Assembly: GCF_964340395.1 (NCBI RefSeq) | Contig: NC_135570.1 | Span: forward strand, 16,552,822 to 16,616,821 | DNA: 64,000 nucleotides | From: Glandiceps talaboti | Taxonomy: Eukaryota > Hemichordata > Enteropneusta > Spengelidae | Reading direction: 5' to 3' | Part shown: positions 11,620 through 35,099 of the stretch, piece after piece | How positions within the stretch are numbered: the first letter of the stretch is position 1 | Layout of the letters: each line of letters opens with the position of its first letter | Made by a program: the position numbers and the translations under genes | The notes under the pieces: generated by a model | What the model saw: only the letters and a program-made list of their open reading frames with translations | Databases searched by the model: none | What the model was told of the DNA's origin: nothing

Positions 11620-12790
11620 CATGTTGTACTTAAAAATAGTGACTGTTGTTCTTATAACCCCCTCTCCAACCTACACATTTCAAATACTACCCGTATTTTC
11701 ATCATCATCGCCATCAACTACCTCACGCCTCGGTCCTTTTTTGCCATCACTACGCATGACCACATATTACATATACACAAACGGTTCATCTTTTTTCTTT
11801 TTCTTCTCATTTTGGGTTGTCCTCAGGTTAGGTTAGGTCAGAGGTTCGGTAGTTTGGATTATTTTCACTTGCCTGGCTATGGACTTTCTCTCATACTTAA
11901 CATCCACAGACACAAATTTCGCACTTCCACCACTGTCCACCAATTTCACCACGTCTCCGTTTGCATTCATCATCTTCGCTGCGTCTTCATCTGCATTCGC
12001 CATCCTTCCCGCGTCTCCACCTGCATTCGTCATGTTCGCCCTGTGTCATATTCAAGTTATTTTTACACCAACACCAACACAAACTATAGGTTTTCATGTT
12101 TGAGAGTTATAATGGCACCATACCCTCATAACTCCTCACTATTGGCTGTCAAGCATTGTGAGTGTGTGTATTAAACTTGCCCCCCCCCCCAAAAAAAAAG
12201 AAAAAAATAAATAAATAAATAAATAAATAAATAAAAGTAATAAATAAAAATAAAGGAAAAACTGTGGCCTATTGTATATAAAAGGGTATGTATGGCAACT
12301 CAAAGGAAGCGACAAAGAATTGCTTGGCAGCAATGATACCCCTAGCATTGACTAGATAATATGGACGTTAGATTCAATATTTCATGCGCCACATTTCAAC
12401 AGAGCTCAGTGAAGTTCTACCAACCCTGTACATCATATCATTGGGATTAGGAATGGACAATAAAAATATCAAGGATCTAACGTTCAGGGGACTTTTTTGC
12501 CCGACTTGCCATATCATAACGGTACTCGGTATATACCAGTTAATCTAGATGAATGAAATAAATGAAATAAAATATACCATAAGTTCTATAAATAGTCTAT
12601 ACATATAATGACCAACTGAAAGTACTATCGTCTGGCTTTTGTGGCTGTCATTCAAGGCAATTTCTATTACATCTACAAGATATCAAGTGTACATCACCTA
12701 CATCTGACGGCTTAGAGTGTTAAGTGTCTTCTCTAGGGTACTTACTTTTTATTATTCGTCTACATTTGATCATGATGTGTGATGATGATG
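11620..12790. repeat. Direct segmental duplication, copy 2
   Basis: Second copy of the 8540-9750 unit, with the same ordered landmarks. It contains a C-run/A-run and a (AAAT)n run at 12180-12235, plus a short ~30-bp tandem repeat of TTCGCTGCGTCTTCATCTGC type at 11960-12035. Identity to copy 1 is moderate, so the duplication is not recent. Confidence 0.85.
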
Positions 12791-12906
12791 AACGTAAGTG
12801 TAGTCTGTAAGGTACGCCGTGATGGGGCGCCCTCACACTTCAGCCAACCCCTCCCACGCCGGTGAGGGCGGAACGTCAGGACGTATCTTACAGTCTAACG
12901 TAAGTG
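12791..12906. mobile_element. 96-bp hairpin MITE with perfect 10-bp target-site duplication
   Basis: The element spans 12801-12896 and is flanked by AACGTAAGTG on both sides (12791-12800 and 12897-12906). Its ends pair as AGTCTGTAAGGTACG and the complement of CGTATCTTACAGTCT. The inverted similarity continues inward through GCGCCCTCAC / GTGAGGGCGG, so most of the element folds on itself. A 9-11-bp duplication is typical of Mutator-like (MULE) elements; that assignment is inference. Confidence 0.8.
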
Positions 12907-13289
12907 ACACACAAAATTAATTATGTATGCGTAAGAGCAAATGACACACATCTTATGGCAAATGACTAGCATATGGAAATAAATGACACACATAAGGCAA
13001 GTAATGCACGTATGACCACAGGGGCGTGTAATATTTCTTAGATTGTTGTTTTCCTGGTCTACAGACTAGATATAACAACCTTTTGACTATATATTCCTAC
13101 CTGTAAGTAAGGAAAAAACATTTCCGCTACTTTAGAGATTGACACATTTGTAGCAGCAGGTTTCGTACGATATTTTCCTAAGAAAACGGCGATCCAGGGC
13201 GGCAATCTAAGCAATAATACGTGCCCTGTGCTCGTGACTATAAATGACGCACACACAAGGCGAATGATCCACACATGACAATAAATCTA
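12907..13289. other. Non-coding with degenerate AATGACACACA repeats
   Basis: Loose repeats of AAATGACACACAT-like words occur at 12908-13005 and again at 13240-13290. Nothing else is recognised. Confidence 0.4.
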
Positions 13290-13700
13290 AATGACACACA
13301 TGACTACATGAGGTGACTACATGCGATATGACTACATGAGGTGACTACATGCGATATGACTACCTGAGGTGACTACATGCGATGTGACTACATGAGATGA
13401 CTACATGCGATGTGACTACATGAGATGACTACATGCGATATGACTACATGAGATGACTACATACGATATGACTACATGAGGTGACTACATGCGATGTGAC
13501 TACATGAGATCTAGATGACTACATGCGATATGACTACATTAGATGACTACATGCAATACTGCGATGCGAGATGATGACATGATATGCGGCGATTTTGTAA
13601 TGACGTTATGCCATTCGTAGATTATTCAATATGCATAAGGGGTAGACCATTCGATATCCTGGGGGGCTTGGAAGATTGGTGGAGAGTCATTATTTTTTTC
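13290..13700. repeat. Inverted duplication, left arm, with GACTACATG tandem array
   Basis: Tandem units of ~28 bases (TGACTACATGCGATATGACTACATGAGG type) fill 13300-13560. They are followed by the unique landmark GGCGATTTTGTAATGACGTT, then GATATCCTGGGGGGCTTGGA. All recur as the reverse complement at 15690-16140. Confidence 0.9.
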
Positions 13701-14100
13701 CCACCTGCTTGCCTGAGAATTATTTTTTTCTCCTTCGCCTATGCTGGCAACTTTTTTTTTCTTTGCTTCTTTGAGATATCCGGTTTTTTTTTACGTCAAT
13801 GTTGAACACCTACATTTGTTGCCACAATTTTCTGTTTGGTTTTGGCACACGGTAATAGAGAGAGTAAAAAGATGCTGTTCTATCACACACATATTATATT
13901 TAAAAAACTACATATTTCATACATGTTTGATTTTCAATTAAATAAGCATGCCATGGTATGGTGACACACTGAAAATACAAATCGGAAACTTGATTGGTGA
14001 GCTCAAACATTCAGATAGACCGGTCAGTTTCTCCAGATTGGGGGATGGGGGGGGGGGGTGTCAGTGTTTTTTTTCCATTGGGCCGACAAAAAGTCACTGA
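13701..14100. other. Non-coding; T-runs and poly-G/poly-C tracts
   Basis: Holds T-runs at 13691-13790 and a G-run at 14041-14058, facing C-runs at 14101-14113. The open frames at 13584-13941 are readings of T-rich DNA. Confidence 0.4.
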
Positions 14101-14109
14101 CCCCCCCCC

Positions 14110-14870
14110 CCCCTGAATAAAGTTTCATAGCATCTGACAGTAAGTTGTAGAGGGAAGAGCTTTGAGACTGGGATATGTCCACCTCTTGTGCGAGTGTCTG
14201 TGAATTGGGGGGGGGGGGGGTTCTAGCCGGTCTCCCTCTAGAAAACGGCCTGGATGATTTTTACTTCTAAAGGCAATGTTTAGGCTATTCACAGACACTT
14301 TCAGACAATAATTTACAAATTTTACAAGACAGCTCTAACATGTAAAAAGCAACTCTGTGAGGTTGAAACATTTTTGAAATAAAGTTTCATAGCATCTTGA
14401 CAGTAAGAGTTGGAGGAAAGAACTTTGATTTGAGACTGGAACATGTCTACCTCATGTCTATCTCATGTAGTCATGTCGCATGTAGTCATCTCATGTAGTC
14501 CCCCTAGAAGCCCTCGAGGTTTTTTAAATTCTCAAGCAATGTTTAGGCTATTCACAGACACTTTCAGACAATAATTTGCAAGCTTTACAAGACAGCTCTA
14601 ACATGTAAAAAGCAACTACACATGGTTGAAACATTTTTGAAATAAAATTTCATAGCATCTTGACAGTAAGAGGGAAGAACTTTGATTTGAGGCTTGGACA
14701 TGTCTACCTCTTATGGGGGGGGGGGTCCTAGGGGATCTCCCCTAGAAGCTTTTCAAGTTTTTTTTTTACCAATTTTGGTGAATCTTATTGTTGGTTTAAC
14801 GAATGAGTGGCCTCTGGGGTGATGGAGTCCAAGGCCCCCCCCCGCCAGATCTGCAGTTTTTTGTTTCTAT
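14110..14870. repeat. ~262-bp tandem repeat, 3 copies, each with a poly-G tract
   Basis: The phrase AATAAAGTTTCATAGCATCT recurs near 14117, 14377 and 14640, about 262 bases apart. Each unit continues with ACAGTAAG..GGAAGA, a GTCTACCTC block, a G-tract or its remnant, TCTCCC.CTAGAA, and ACAGACACTTTCAGACAATA. Copy 2 lacks the G-tract but carries CATGTAGTCATGTCGCATGT (14466-14500) instead. That is the same motif as the arrays at 13.3 and 16.0 kb. Confidence 0.85.
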
Positions 14871-15500
14871 TTAGGCGATTTTTAGGTTATTCATAGCCTC
14901 TGAGATATATATTGCCAAACGTCGAAAAGCTAAAGTAAATATAACTTTTTACATAAGTTTTCCATGTTATAAAAGTGGGCCTGTAACATTGGTATAGGGT
15001 CATTGATATTGCATTTATAGTAAAGTTACTGATGTGTTAGAGCACTTTAGGAGGTCATACCTAGTGTACAATATAAACTTGAATTTGAGTTGTGGTGTCG
15101 ATACATGTAGTGTCTGAAATAGGAAGTATATTCATCCCTTTTGACAAATTCATACTGAAGAGACTAGAACAATTTAGATTAAGTTCTTTTATAAACTATC
15201 CAATAGTATGAAGGTTACCATTACAAAACCTTCAAGTTCACTTTTGCCCCAAAGTGTAAGATAAGTGAAGCACTGATTGTGAAACAGCCAAACACTTACA
15301 TGGCATGTTCTGTAACTAGTGTTATAGCTAGGTAATGCATGTATTATATGTATATTTTTTATGTATAGTTATGTTTGAACCCTTACATGAAGTAATATTT
15401 AAACCATTTATGAAAGAAACAGAGACAAGAACAAATATTATATGTACCACAGGCTAACGAAACTGACTGGTCCCTGACATGTGTTTGAAACTGTTTGTCA
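14871..15500. other. Non-coding spacer of the inverted duplication
   Basis: AT-rich, no recognisable gene or repeat; only short chance open frames. Confidence 0.4.
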
Positions 15501-15659
15501 TGATTTGACAAGTGTCCTGGTTGGAGAGGTACGAGCAATTTGAACAGTATACTCGAACCTGTGCATCATTTCCCTGCCAAGACATTTTTTTTCTAGCAGC
15601 AGTGGTCCATCTTTTTTTTCCATAACCCTCTCATATCCGGATTTTTTTTTCAAGCAAAT

Positions 15660-16240
15660 CCATTTGGCATCTTTTTTCCCCCCAAATCTTCCAAGCCCCC
15701 CCCCCCCCCAGGATATCAAATGGTCCACCTCTTACCACGTGCAACATGCTGAGGAGTACTCCCTAGCCTGTTTCATATTAATACTCGTATTATGCGTATT
15801 GAATAATCTACAAATGGCATAACGTCATTACAAAATCGCCGCATATCATGTCATCATCGCAGTATTGCATATAGTCATCTCATGTAGTCATGTCGCATGT
15901 AGTCATCTCATGTAGTCATATCGCATGTAATCATCTCATGTAGTCATATCGCATGTAGTCATCTCATGTAGTCACATCGCATGTAGTCACCTCATGTAGT
16001 CATATCGCATGTAGTCATCTCATGTAGTCATATCGCATGTAGTCATCTCATGTAGTCATATCGCATGTAGTCATCTCATGTAGTCACATCGCATGTAGTC
16101 ATATCGCATGTAGTCACCTCATGTAGTCATATCGCATATAGTCATTGCAGTATTGCATATAGTCATTGTAGTGTTGCATATAGTCATTGCAGTATTGCAT
16201 ATAGTCATTGCAGTATTGCATATAGTCATTGCAGTATTGT
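15660..16240. repeat. Inverted duplication, right arm, with CATGTAGTC tandem array
   Basis: Reverse complement of the left arm: CCAGGATATCAAATGGTCCA (15709), AACGTCATTACAAAATCGCC (15821), then ~25-28-bp units of CATGTAGTCATATCGCATGT (15860-16140). It ends in a different 21-22-bp tandem, CATATAGTCATTGCAGTATTG (about 5 copies, 16134-16240), not present in the left arm. Confidence 0.9.
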
Positions 16241-16395
16241 GTTTTCGAATATTGGCAGGCATTCTACGCCATACTGTGACTGAACAGATAAGACTTCCGT
16301 TCACACGTTGAACACTATTTTCGTAATAATAAACATTACCTCAGAGTGTATTTAGAAGGTGAATAAAATACACATACTACAAGGTAGACGGTATA

Positions 16396-16605
16396 ATGGT
16401 AGGGGGAAAGCGACGGTTTGCTGTTATGACAGCTGAGGACATAGATCAGAAACTGAAGGCAAGTGTACTGAAAAACACACAGAAATACACTGAAAAAAAT
16501 ACTAGCTCATCATGCAAGTTTGGAATAGTTGGGCCGAAGATAGGGATGAAGACGGAATGGACAAAAAGTCACAATAATTGTGGACGGTATTGCATTGTAG
16601 TTTGA
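16396..16605 (+). pseudogene. Frameshifted N-terminal fragment, DUF3504/Crypton-derived-like
   Basis: The frame from the ATG at 16396 reads KRRFAVMTAEDIDQKLKASV then LKNTQKYTEKN. This resembles the RF..lt.eel...l..s..kNT.k.t segment at the start of tyrosine-recombinase-like DUF3504 proteins (QRICH1/ZMYM2/KIAA1958-type, derived from Crypton transposons). After an A-run (16492-16499) the expected W..W pattern continues in another frame as VWNSWAEDRDEDG (16519-16560), so a frameshift is likely. No catalytic domain follows. Family assignment is by pattern memory and is moderate at best. Confidence 0.4.
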
Positions 16606-16619
16606 ATGGTGTATTTTAC

Positions 16620-17075
16620 TACAACTTGCGAGAGGTAGACGGTACTACTATTGCTTCGTATAATACACGACATTTCAAAAGTTTGAATGATGTATTTCAT
16701 TTGCATGTAATTAATATGCTGTTTCTTTACACTAGACACAGATAAACAATTTCGCTGAAAGTTGTATTTTTGATGTCAGTAGCCTGGTTTACGTTTTATC
16801 AGTGGCGATTAAATTTCATATCACTAGTTGCATACACATGATGGATGTGATTGTATTGAGTAGTTTGTAGTATGAATGTCCTGCATAATAATATCGAGCA
16901 AATACATAGTGGTATGAAATACACTGTACATTGGGATGTAAATTGCTATTTTCGTCGTGCAACATAGCGATATACGTGTGTGACATTGAATGTTGACACA
17001 GGCGTGTATCCAGTTTGTTGACACGTGTCAGCTTCGATTGGAAGTCACGTAGGCGTCAGGGTTTCTTGTCGAAAA
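16620..17075. other. Non-coding upstream region
   Basis: No coding signal or repeat is recognised. Confidence 0.35.
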
Positions 17076-17198
17076 TCAAAACATAAACAATGGTGACACC
17101 ATTGAATTATTAGCCGGGGTACAAGATAAATGCCATCCTGGCAATACACGCCTCCTACGTCGGCGTGTATTTACCCGGACGGCATTTATTACTTGTAT

Positions 17199-17345
17199 AC
17201 ATACATACATACATACATACATACATACATACATACATACATACATACATACATACATACATACATACATACATACATACATACATACATACATACATAC
17301 ATACACACAGACATACATACATACATACATACATACATACATACA

Positions 17346-17377
<32 letters not shown>

Positions 17378-17410
17378 GACACACATACACACATACACAC
17401 ACACACACAC
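17199..17410. repeat. (CATA)n tetranucleotide microsatellite, ending in (CA)n
   Basis: About 45 CATA units with a few CACA/CAGA interruptions (17305-17311), turning into CA dinucleotides at 17378-17411. The long open frames on both strands here (17076-17591) are microsatellite readings. Confidence 0.98.
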
Positions 17411-17747
17411 ACTCTGCCACGACAGCAGCTCTCGTAGCTAAAAAATGTCGGATTTTAATCAGATTGCTGACATTCCAGCTTGGCAATGAGCTTGGCCCAA
17501 AAACATGACAAATGTTGATAGTCCGACTTGGGTACGGCTTGTAATCTGATACTAGTGATAGACTCTGATGTTTCAGAATATACAATAACATACAAATAAT
17601 ATTGACATATTCGGCCGATAATATAAAAACATAGTTTTCTGTGTGGAATACGCGATCCTAGAAACTCGTGTTATTTTACCCTTTTTTCATCGATTTTTTT
17701 TTGTAGTCTGAAACATATCTCGAATTACAGGTGTCTGTGAAAATCCT

Positions 17748-17897
17748 TTGCCTAGTAGTATCTCCCACAATCCTTTGCCCAACAAATATGGCTGCGTCCA
17801 TGGCATTATCATGATTGTCAAACCCGTCGTGCAAAGTATAACACGATTTCGTTTTCGAACAAAATTTTGTAACAGCTGGCGTAGATTCGGACGAACA
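17748..17897 (+). CDS. GRHPR: Possible N-terminal extension of GRHPR (mitochondrial presequence candidate)
   Basis: The reading frame of GRHPR exon 1 stays open upstream to ATGs at 17748 and 17811. From the second, the extension is 29 residues: MIVKPVVQSITRFRFRTKFC followed by NSWRRFGRT. It is rich in Arg/Lys/Ser/Thr, contains no Asp or Glu, and is plausibly amphipathic, as expected of a matrix-targeting sequence. Human GRHPR begins close to the downstream Met, so the extension may be an alternative start, used for dual localisation, or may be 5' UTR. Start choice needs transcript ends. Confidence 0.35.
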
Positions 17898-31051
<13,154 letters not shown>

Positions 31052-31479
31052 AAGACATTAGATATAATAGAGTAGCAATAACAAGATGACTGGTTTATCA
31101 ACCAAGGCTACATCACTGCCTTTCATTGCATGAAAGTAATGTAATACACATAACAGTAACACATTCTCAGATAACCAACACTACAAACTAAATAACTTTT
31201 ATCATTTAACATGCAAATGGACTCATAATCCATATAATCATTGTCATAACTGTATTTAATGGAATGGATTTTACTATAGATTCTGACTTTGTTTGTAACT
31301 TGACATTGTCATCAAATGTATTAAATAATATTAGCTTGTAATGTAATGTTTGTCCTGAGTGGCTTGTAATGTAATTTTTGTCCTGAGTGGCAAGATTTGA
31401 ACCAGAATTTCTATTACACATGGTCAGACATGGGAAGGTGACGATCACTCCTGGAACAAACAAAATGAAAATTGAGGTA

Positions 31480-31485
31480 AATAAA
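31480..31485 (+). terminator. Candidate GRHPR poly(A) signal
   Basis: AATAAA 429 bases after the stop codon, giving a plausible 3' UTR of ~450 bases. No transcript evidence is available. Confidence 0.4.
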
Positions 31486-31514
31486 GAAATTGAACCGTAT
31501 TCGCCACATCAGAT

Positions 31515-31745
31515 TTTAGTCACTATTGCCATCACTGAGTGATATTACATGGTATTACCTGAAAGGTCATTGGCTGACTTTAGTTGGTATAGCCATCACT
31601 GAGGGACATTACGTGATATTGCCTGAAAGGTCACTGACTGACTTGAGTCAGCATTGCCATCACTGAGGGACATTACATGATATTGCCTGAAAGGTCACTG
31701 ACTGACTCGAGTCAGTATTGTCATCATTGAGGGACATTTAAGTAA
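31515..31745. repeat. 64-bp tandem repeat, ~3.7 copies
   Basis: Unit: ATTGCCATCACTGAGGGACA then TTACATGATATTGCCTGAAA then GGTCACTGACTGACTTGAGT and CAGT. ATCACTGAG occurs at 31531, 31595, 31659 and, as ATCATTGAG, at 31723. Confidence 0.9.
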
Positions 31746-31798
31746 TAACATATGCCAGCGAGGGCAATATCACCATTTAGTGCCTGCCCAAGGGTTGA

Positions 31799-31869
31799 CA
31801 CTCTTTACCAAAATTTTGATGATGCCCTCGCCTTCGGCTCGGGCATCATCAAAATTTTGGTAAAGAGTG
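31799..31869. repeat. Hairpin: perfect 29-bp arms, 13-base loop
   Basis: The left arm 31799-31827 (CACTCTTTACCAAAATTTTG then ATGATGCCC) is exactly complementary to 31841-31869. The loop TCGCCTTCGGCTC can itself pair as GCC-TTC-GGC. It resembles the ends of a short MITE, but no target duplication is apparent. Confidence 0.95.
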
Positions 31870-32159
31870 ATGGTAATTTTTTCAGGAAATTATGTTTTTC
31901 ATTGTTTTCCATATGGTCTCTGTTTTTTGGTTTCTTCTCATCAGATGTATAGTCATTACAGATTGGAAGAAGAATTTTATATTGTCTTTTTAAGTTGATG
32001 TCAGTTTCTTGCGAGACCACAATTTTCGCGATGTTATCACTTTTTTGTTGAATATGTTAAAAAAAGCATGAAAAATTACATGTAGGTTGGGTCGAATAAC
32101 TGGAACCAAACAATTATTTTTTAAGTCCTAATTAAATTGATAAGATTGAGTTATTAATT

Positions 32160-32242
32160 ATGTGTGTGTGTATGTGTGTGTGTGTGAGTGTGTATGTGTG
32201 TGTGAGTGTGTGTATGCGTGTGTATGTGCATGCGTACCTGCA

Positions 32243-32309
<67 letters not shown>
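32160..32309. repeat. (GT)n microsatellite
   Basis: Interrupted GT/GTAT run at 32160-32240, then pure (GT)n at 32245-32309. It may belong to a dispersed-repeat copy, because GGTATTTGGTGGGGACG follows at 32345. Confidence 0.95.
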
Positions 32310-32310
<1 letters not shown>

Positions 32311-32594
32311 AACTTAAATTCAAACACAGCCTGGCCAATTGTTTTGGTATTTGGTGGGGACGTTTCCTTTGTTGTCTAATTGGGAAATGATGCACCAGAG
32401 GTGTGAGTTTTTGGTCAAAAAATGCACACAGCTTGCAGTCTGTAGGCAGGGTGCAAGTTATAGTTCTATTGATGTCATAAAATCATTAAATCTTGTATGG
32501 GGTAAATCTAGGTCTGAATGGTACCACAGGGTTTATTCACCTTCTTGGCAATGGCACCAAGATTAACATGTTCGAGATAGTTTGAACATACTTA

Positions 32595-32760
32595 TTAGCA
32601 CAGCTGAACTATATTCATTCATGATAGGTTCATATGTGCTGTAGATCTGATAGTGTCTTGTCTGTCTGTCTGCCTATCTGTGAGTTACTTATAGTCAAAA
32701 ACCATTGGCATATCATATTTGGTAGGGATGTTGATTTCAGTCTCTAGTCGGGGTATTGTT
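32595..32760 (+). repeat. Dispersed repeat fragment
   Basis: TTAGCACAGCTGAACTAT, then CATATGTGCTGTAGATC, a short TCTG run and TTTGGTAGGGATGTTGATTT, matching the 5' half of the family seen at 26148. Confidence 0.6.
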
Positions 32761-32878
32761 CAAGAAAAAAATGGGCCAATTTGTGGTTCTGCCTGTCTGT
32801 CAATCAAGCTGACAGAACGAAAATGGGCTAATTGCTCTGTTTTTCTGTTTGATAATCGAGCGGATACAACGTGTAAGA

Positions 32879-32880
<2 letters not shown>

Positions 32881-32934
<54 letters not shown>
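32881..32934. repeat. (AT)n microsatellite
   Basis: 27 uninterrupted AT dinucleotides. The reading frames across it on both strands are artefacts. Confidence 0.98.
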
Positions 32935-32939
<5 letters not shown>

Positions 32940-32941
<2 letters not shown>

Positions 32942-34030
32942 TTTTACATTCATTATTAGAATCTGCTGTGACACACTAATAATGCAATTTTTCCAGTTGA
33001 TGACTTTCAATGTAGACTGTGTTATATCATCAAATCTTTTATATATTTGACTACCCTAAATACCAAGTTTAAGTTCTGCAATTATATTATAGCAATAATG
33101 ATAAGTCTCATACCCATAGGTGATATTCATTGGGTTCCGTTTGTCCATGTGTGTGTGCATGCATGCAGGTGTGACATTCACCCTCATATCTTTGGTGTGC
33201 ACCTACTGATTTCACCTAAACATGGTACAAAGGTAACATATCATGTAAGACATGCATTGCTGTGATTTGTGACTGAAACAGATATGGACAAATGGCAGCC
33301 ATATACATGAATGTTAAATTACAAATAAATGCATAATAGCTTTGGAGGTATAATACATATAGTGACTCCATTCAAGTGCCTACACTCATATCAAATAAGA
33401 GTTTTCTTGTAAGACCTTGAACTTTGACCTTGATGTTCATAGCTTTGTAAAATTAAACATTTCAAGTGAGTGATGATCGGTATTTTGATCATGACTTTGG
33501 TTTCACTATGGGCATATGCATGTCACTTAATTTCATGACCATGACCTGTATAGCAAAATGAAGACCATGTTTGTGATAAACAAACACATTTTGTCTGTCA
33601 TCTCCAAATGTTTGATAGATGTGGACACTATTCAAGTGACAACGTCGTACTACTCTCACATTGACAATGGCGAGCTTTCTAATGAGGCATTGACCTTTGA
33701 CCGTGGCAAACATTTTCAAGAGAAATGACCAAAACTTTTCTTGTATGTTTAACTCAAGAAATTGAGTCAACAAAGATATTTAAATGTCTATATTCCAAAA
33801 CTAACAGGACAGAACATGGCACTTTAGGTATGGAGTGCACAGCCATATTTTTATTTTACTTTTATTTTTTAAAGTCAGCCTCGCCATGAAATGGAGCTGA
33901 TACCACAATTAGTCCCTAGATCTGGCTATAAATGAGAAACTTTTTGTCCAACAATATATTAGGAATAATAATTGCATAAGGTCCATGGATTTAATTACCA
34001 TGTGCTTGCATTCATACTATTATAGTCACC
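32940..34030. other. Intergenic, no gene seen
   Basis: Degenerate dispersed-repeat text (ACCTTGAACTTTGACCTTGA at 33413). The 94-codon - strand frame at 33489-33773 lacks any family resemblance. Confidence 0.4.
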
Positions 34031-34049
34031 GAGCACCTCTGTTGATACA

Positions 34050-34135
34050 ATGTGCCAGCAGTTATAGGAAAGATAAAAGATTTCATGGTTTGGCCACTAG
34101 GAGTGCTATTCGCAAACCATTTGTTGGCAGGAAGT
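34050..34135. repeat. Dispersed repeat, inverted relative to a copy at 48150-48215
   Basis: GTTATAGGAAAGATAAAAGA then TTTCATGGTTTGGCCACTAG and GAGTGCT matches the reverse complement of 48158-48212 with few differences. Confidence 0.7.
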
Positions 34136-34278
34136 GAGGGTCAGATTTAATAATAGAGTATTGTATCATAAAGACAGCAGACACTAAGTTACAAAGTAAG
34201 TTTTTTTCCATAATACTATTTTATTAGTGACTATCATTTTTAACATAATGACAGTTATATTTTAACAGCTATGTATTA

Positions 34279-34338
34279 AACAAAAATAAATACACTATTT
34301 GAAAAACTAGTTTTTCAAATAGTGTATTTATTTTTGTT
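34279..34338. repeat. Perfect 60-bp palindrome without spacer
   Basis: Two exact 30-base arms meet between 34308 and 34309 at ACT/AGT. The left arm starts AACAAAAATAAATACACTAT and ends TTGAAAAACT. All 30 base pairs match by direct comparison, and pairing stops at 34278/34339. Confidence 0.97.
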
Positions 34339-34682
34339 GTTTTTCCCCACTAGTTGCATAGTGCATTGTGATTATTTTTTAATGTAATGCACTTTATAAG
34401 AAATAAAGATTATGATTTTGATTATGACTACCAGTAATCAAACCATTCCTAACTACTACTGTAATACTCTGTTATGTACATTCAGAGTTCTTTCACACAT
34501 ATTTCATTCACTGCTTCATGCAACCAGTGGCCAATACACAAATTATAGCCCTCACATTGCCAAATCTGGTGCACCCTCTTGTGGTGATTACCTGAGAAAT
34601 GGCTAGTACTTGTAATGGCTTTAATATATCGCAAATCAGATGTAGACAAAGAATAAGAAAGTAACGAACTTACAGATGACAC

Positions 34683-35069
34683 TTATCACATATTACTAAT
34701 AATGATATCACATATTACTAATAAGGATATCACATATTACTAATAATGATATCACATATTACTAATAATGATATCACATATTACTAACAAGGATATCACA
34801 TATTACTAATAATGATATCACATATTACTAATAATGATATCACATATTACTAATAATGATATCACATATTACTAATAAGGATATCACATATTACTAATAA
34901 TGATATCACATATTACTAATAATGATATCACATATTACTAATAATGATATCACATATTACTAATAAGGATATCACATATTACTAATAAGGATATCACATA
35001 TTACTAATAAGGATATCACATATTACTAATAATGATATCACATATTACTAATAATGATATCACATATTG
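34683..35069. repeat. 22-bp minisatellite, ~17.6 copies
   Basis: Unit GATATCACATATTACTAATAAT, alternating with a variant ending TAAG. Very homogeneous. Confidence 0.97.
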
Positions 35070-35099
35070 CTAACAAGGATTCATACAAACACAAATAAA

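Noticed and set aside
11812-12174. 120-aa + strand frame and the opposing Ala/Asp-rich 66-aa frame
   Set aside because: Neither frame is conserved in the paralogous copy at 8540-9750; a short ~30-bp repeat creates the periodic peptide.
17076-17591. Long open frames (up to 171 aa) on both strands over (CATA)n
   Set aside because: Tetranucleotide repeats are open in several frames at once; the proteins are YICM/TYIH repeats with no conserved part.
33489-33773. 94-aa - strand frame
   Set aside because: No family resemblance, lies in degenerate dispersed-repeat text (ACCTTGAACTTTGACC) and has no splice or promoter context.
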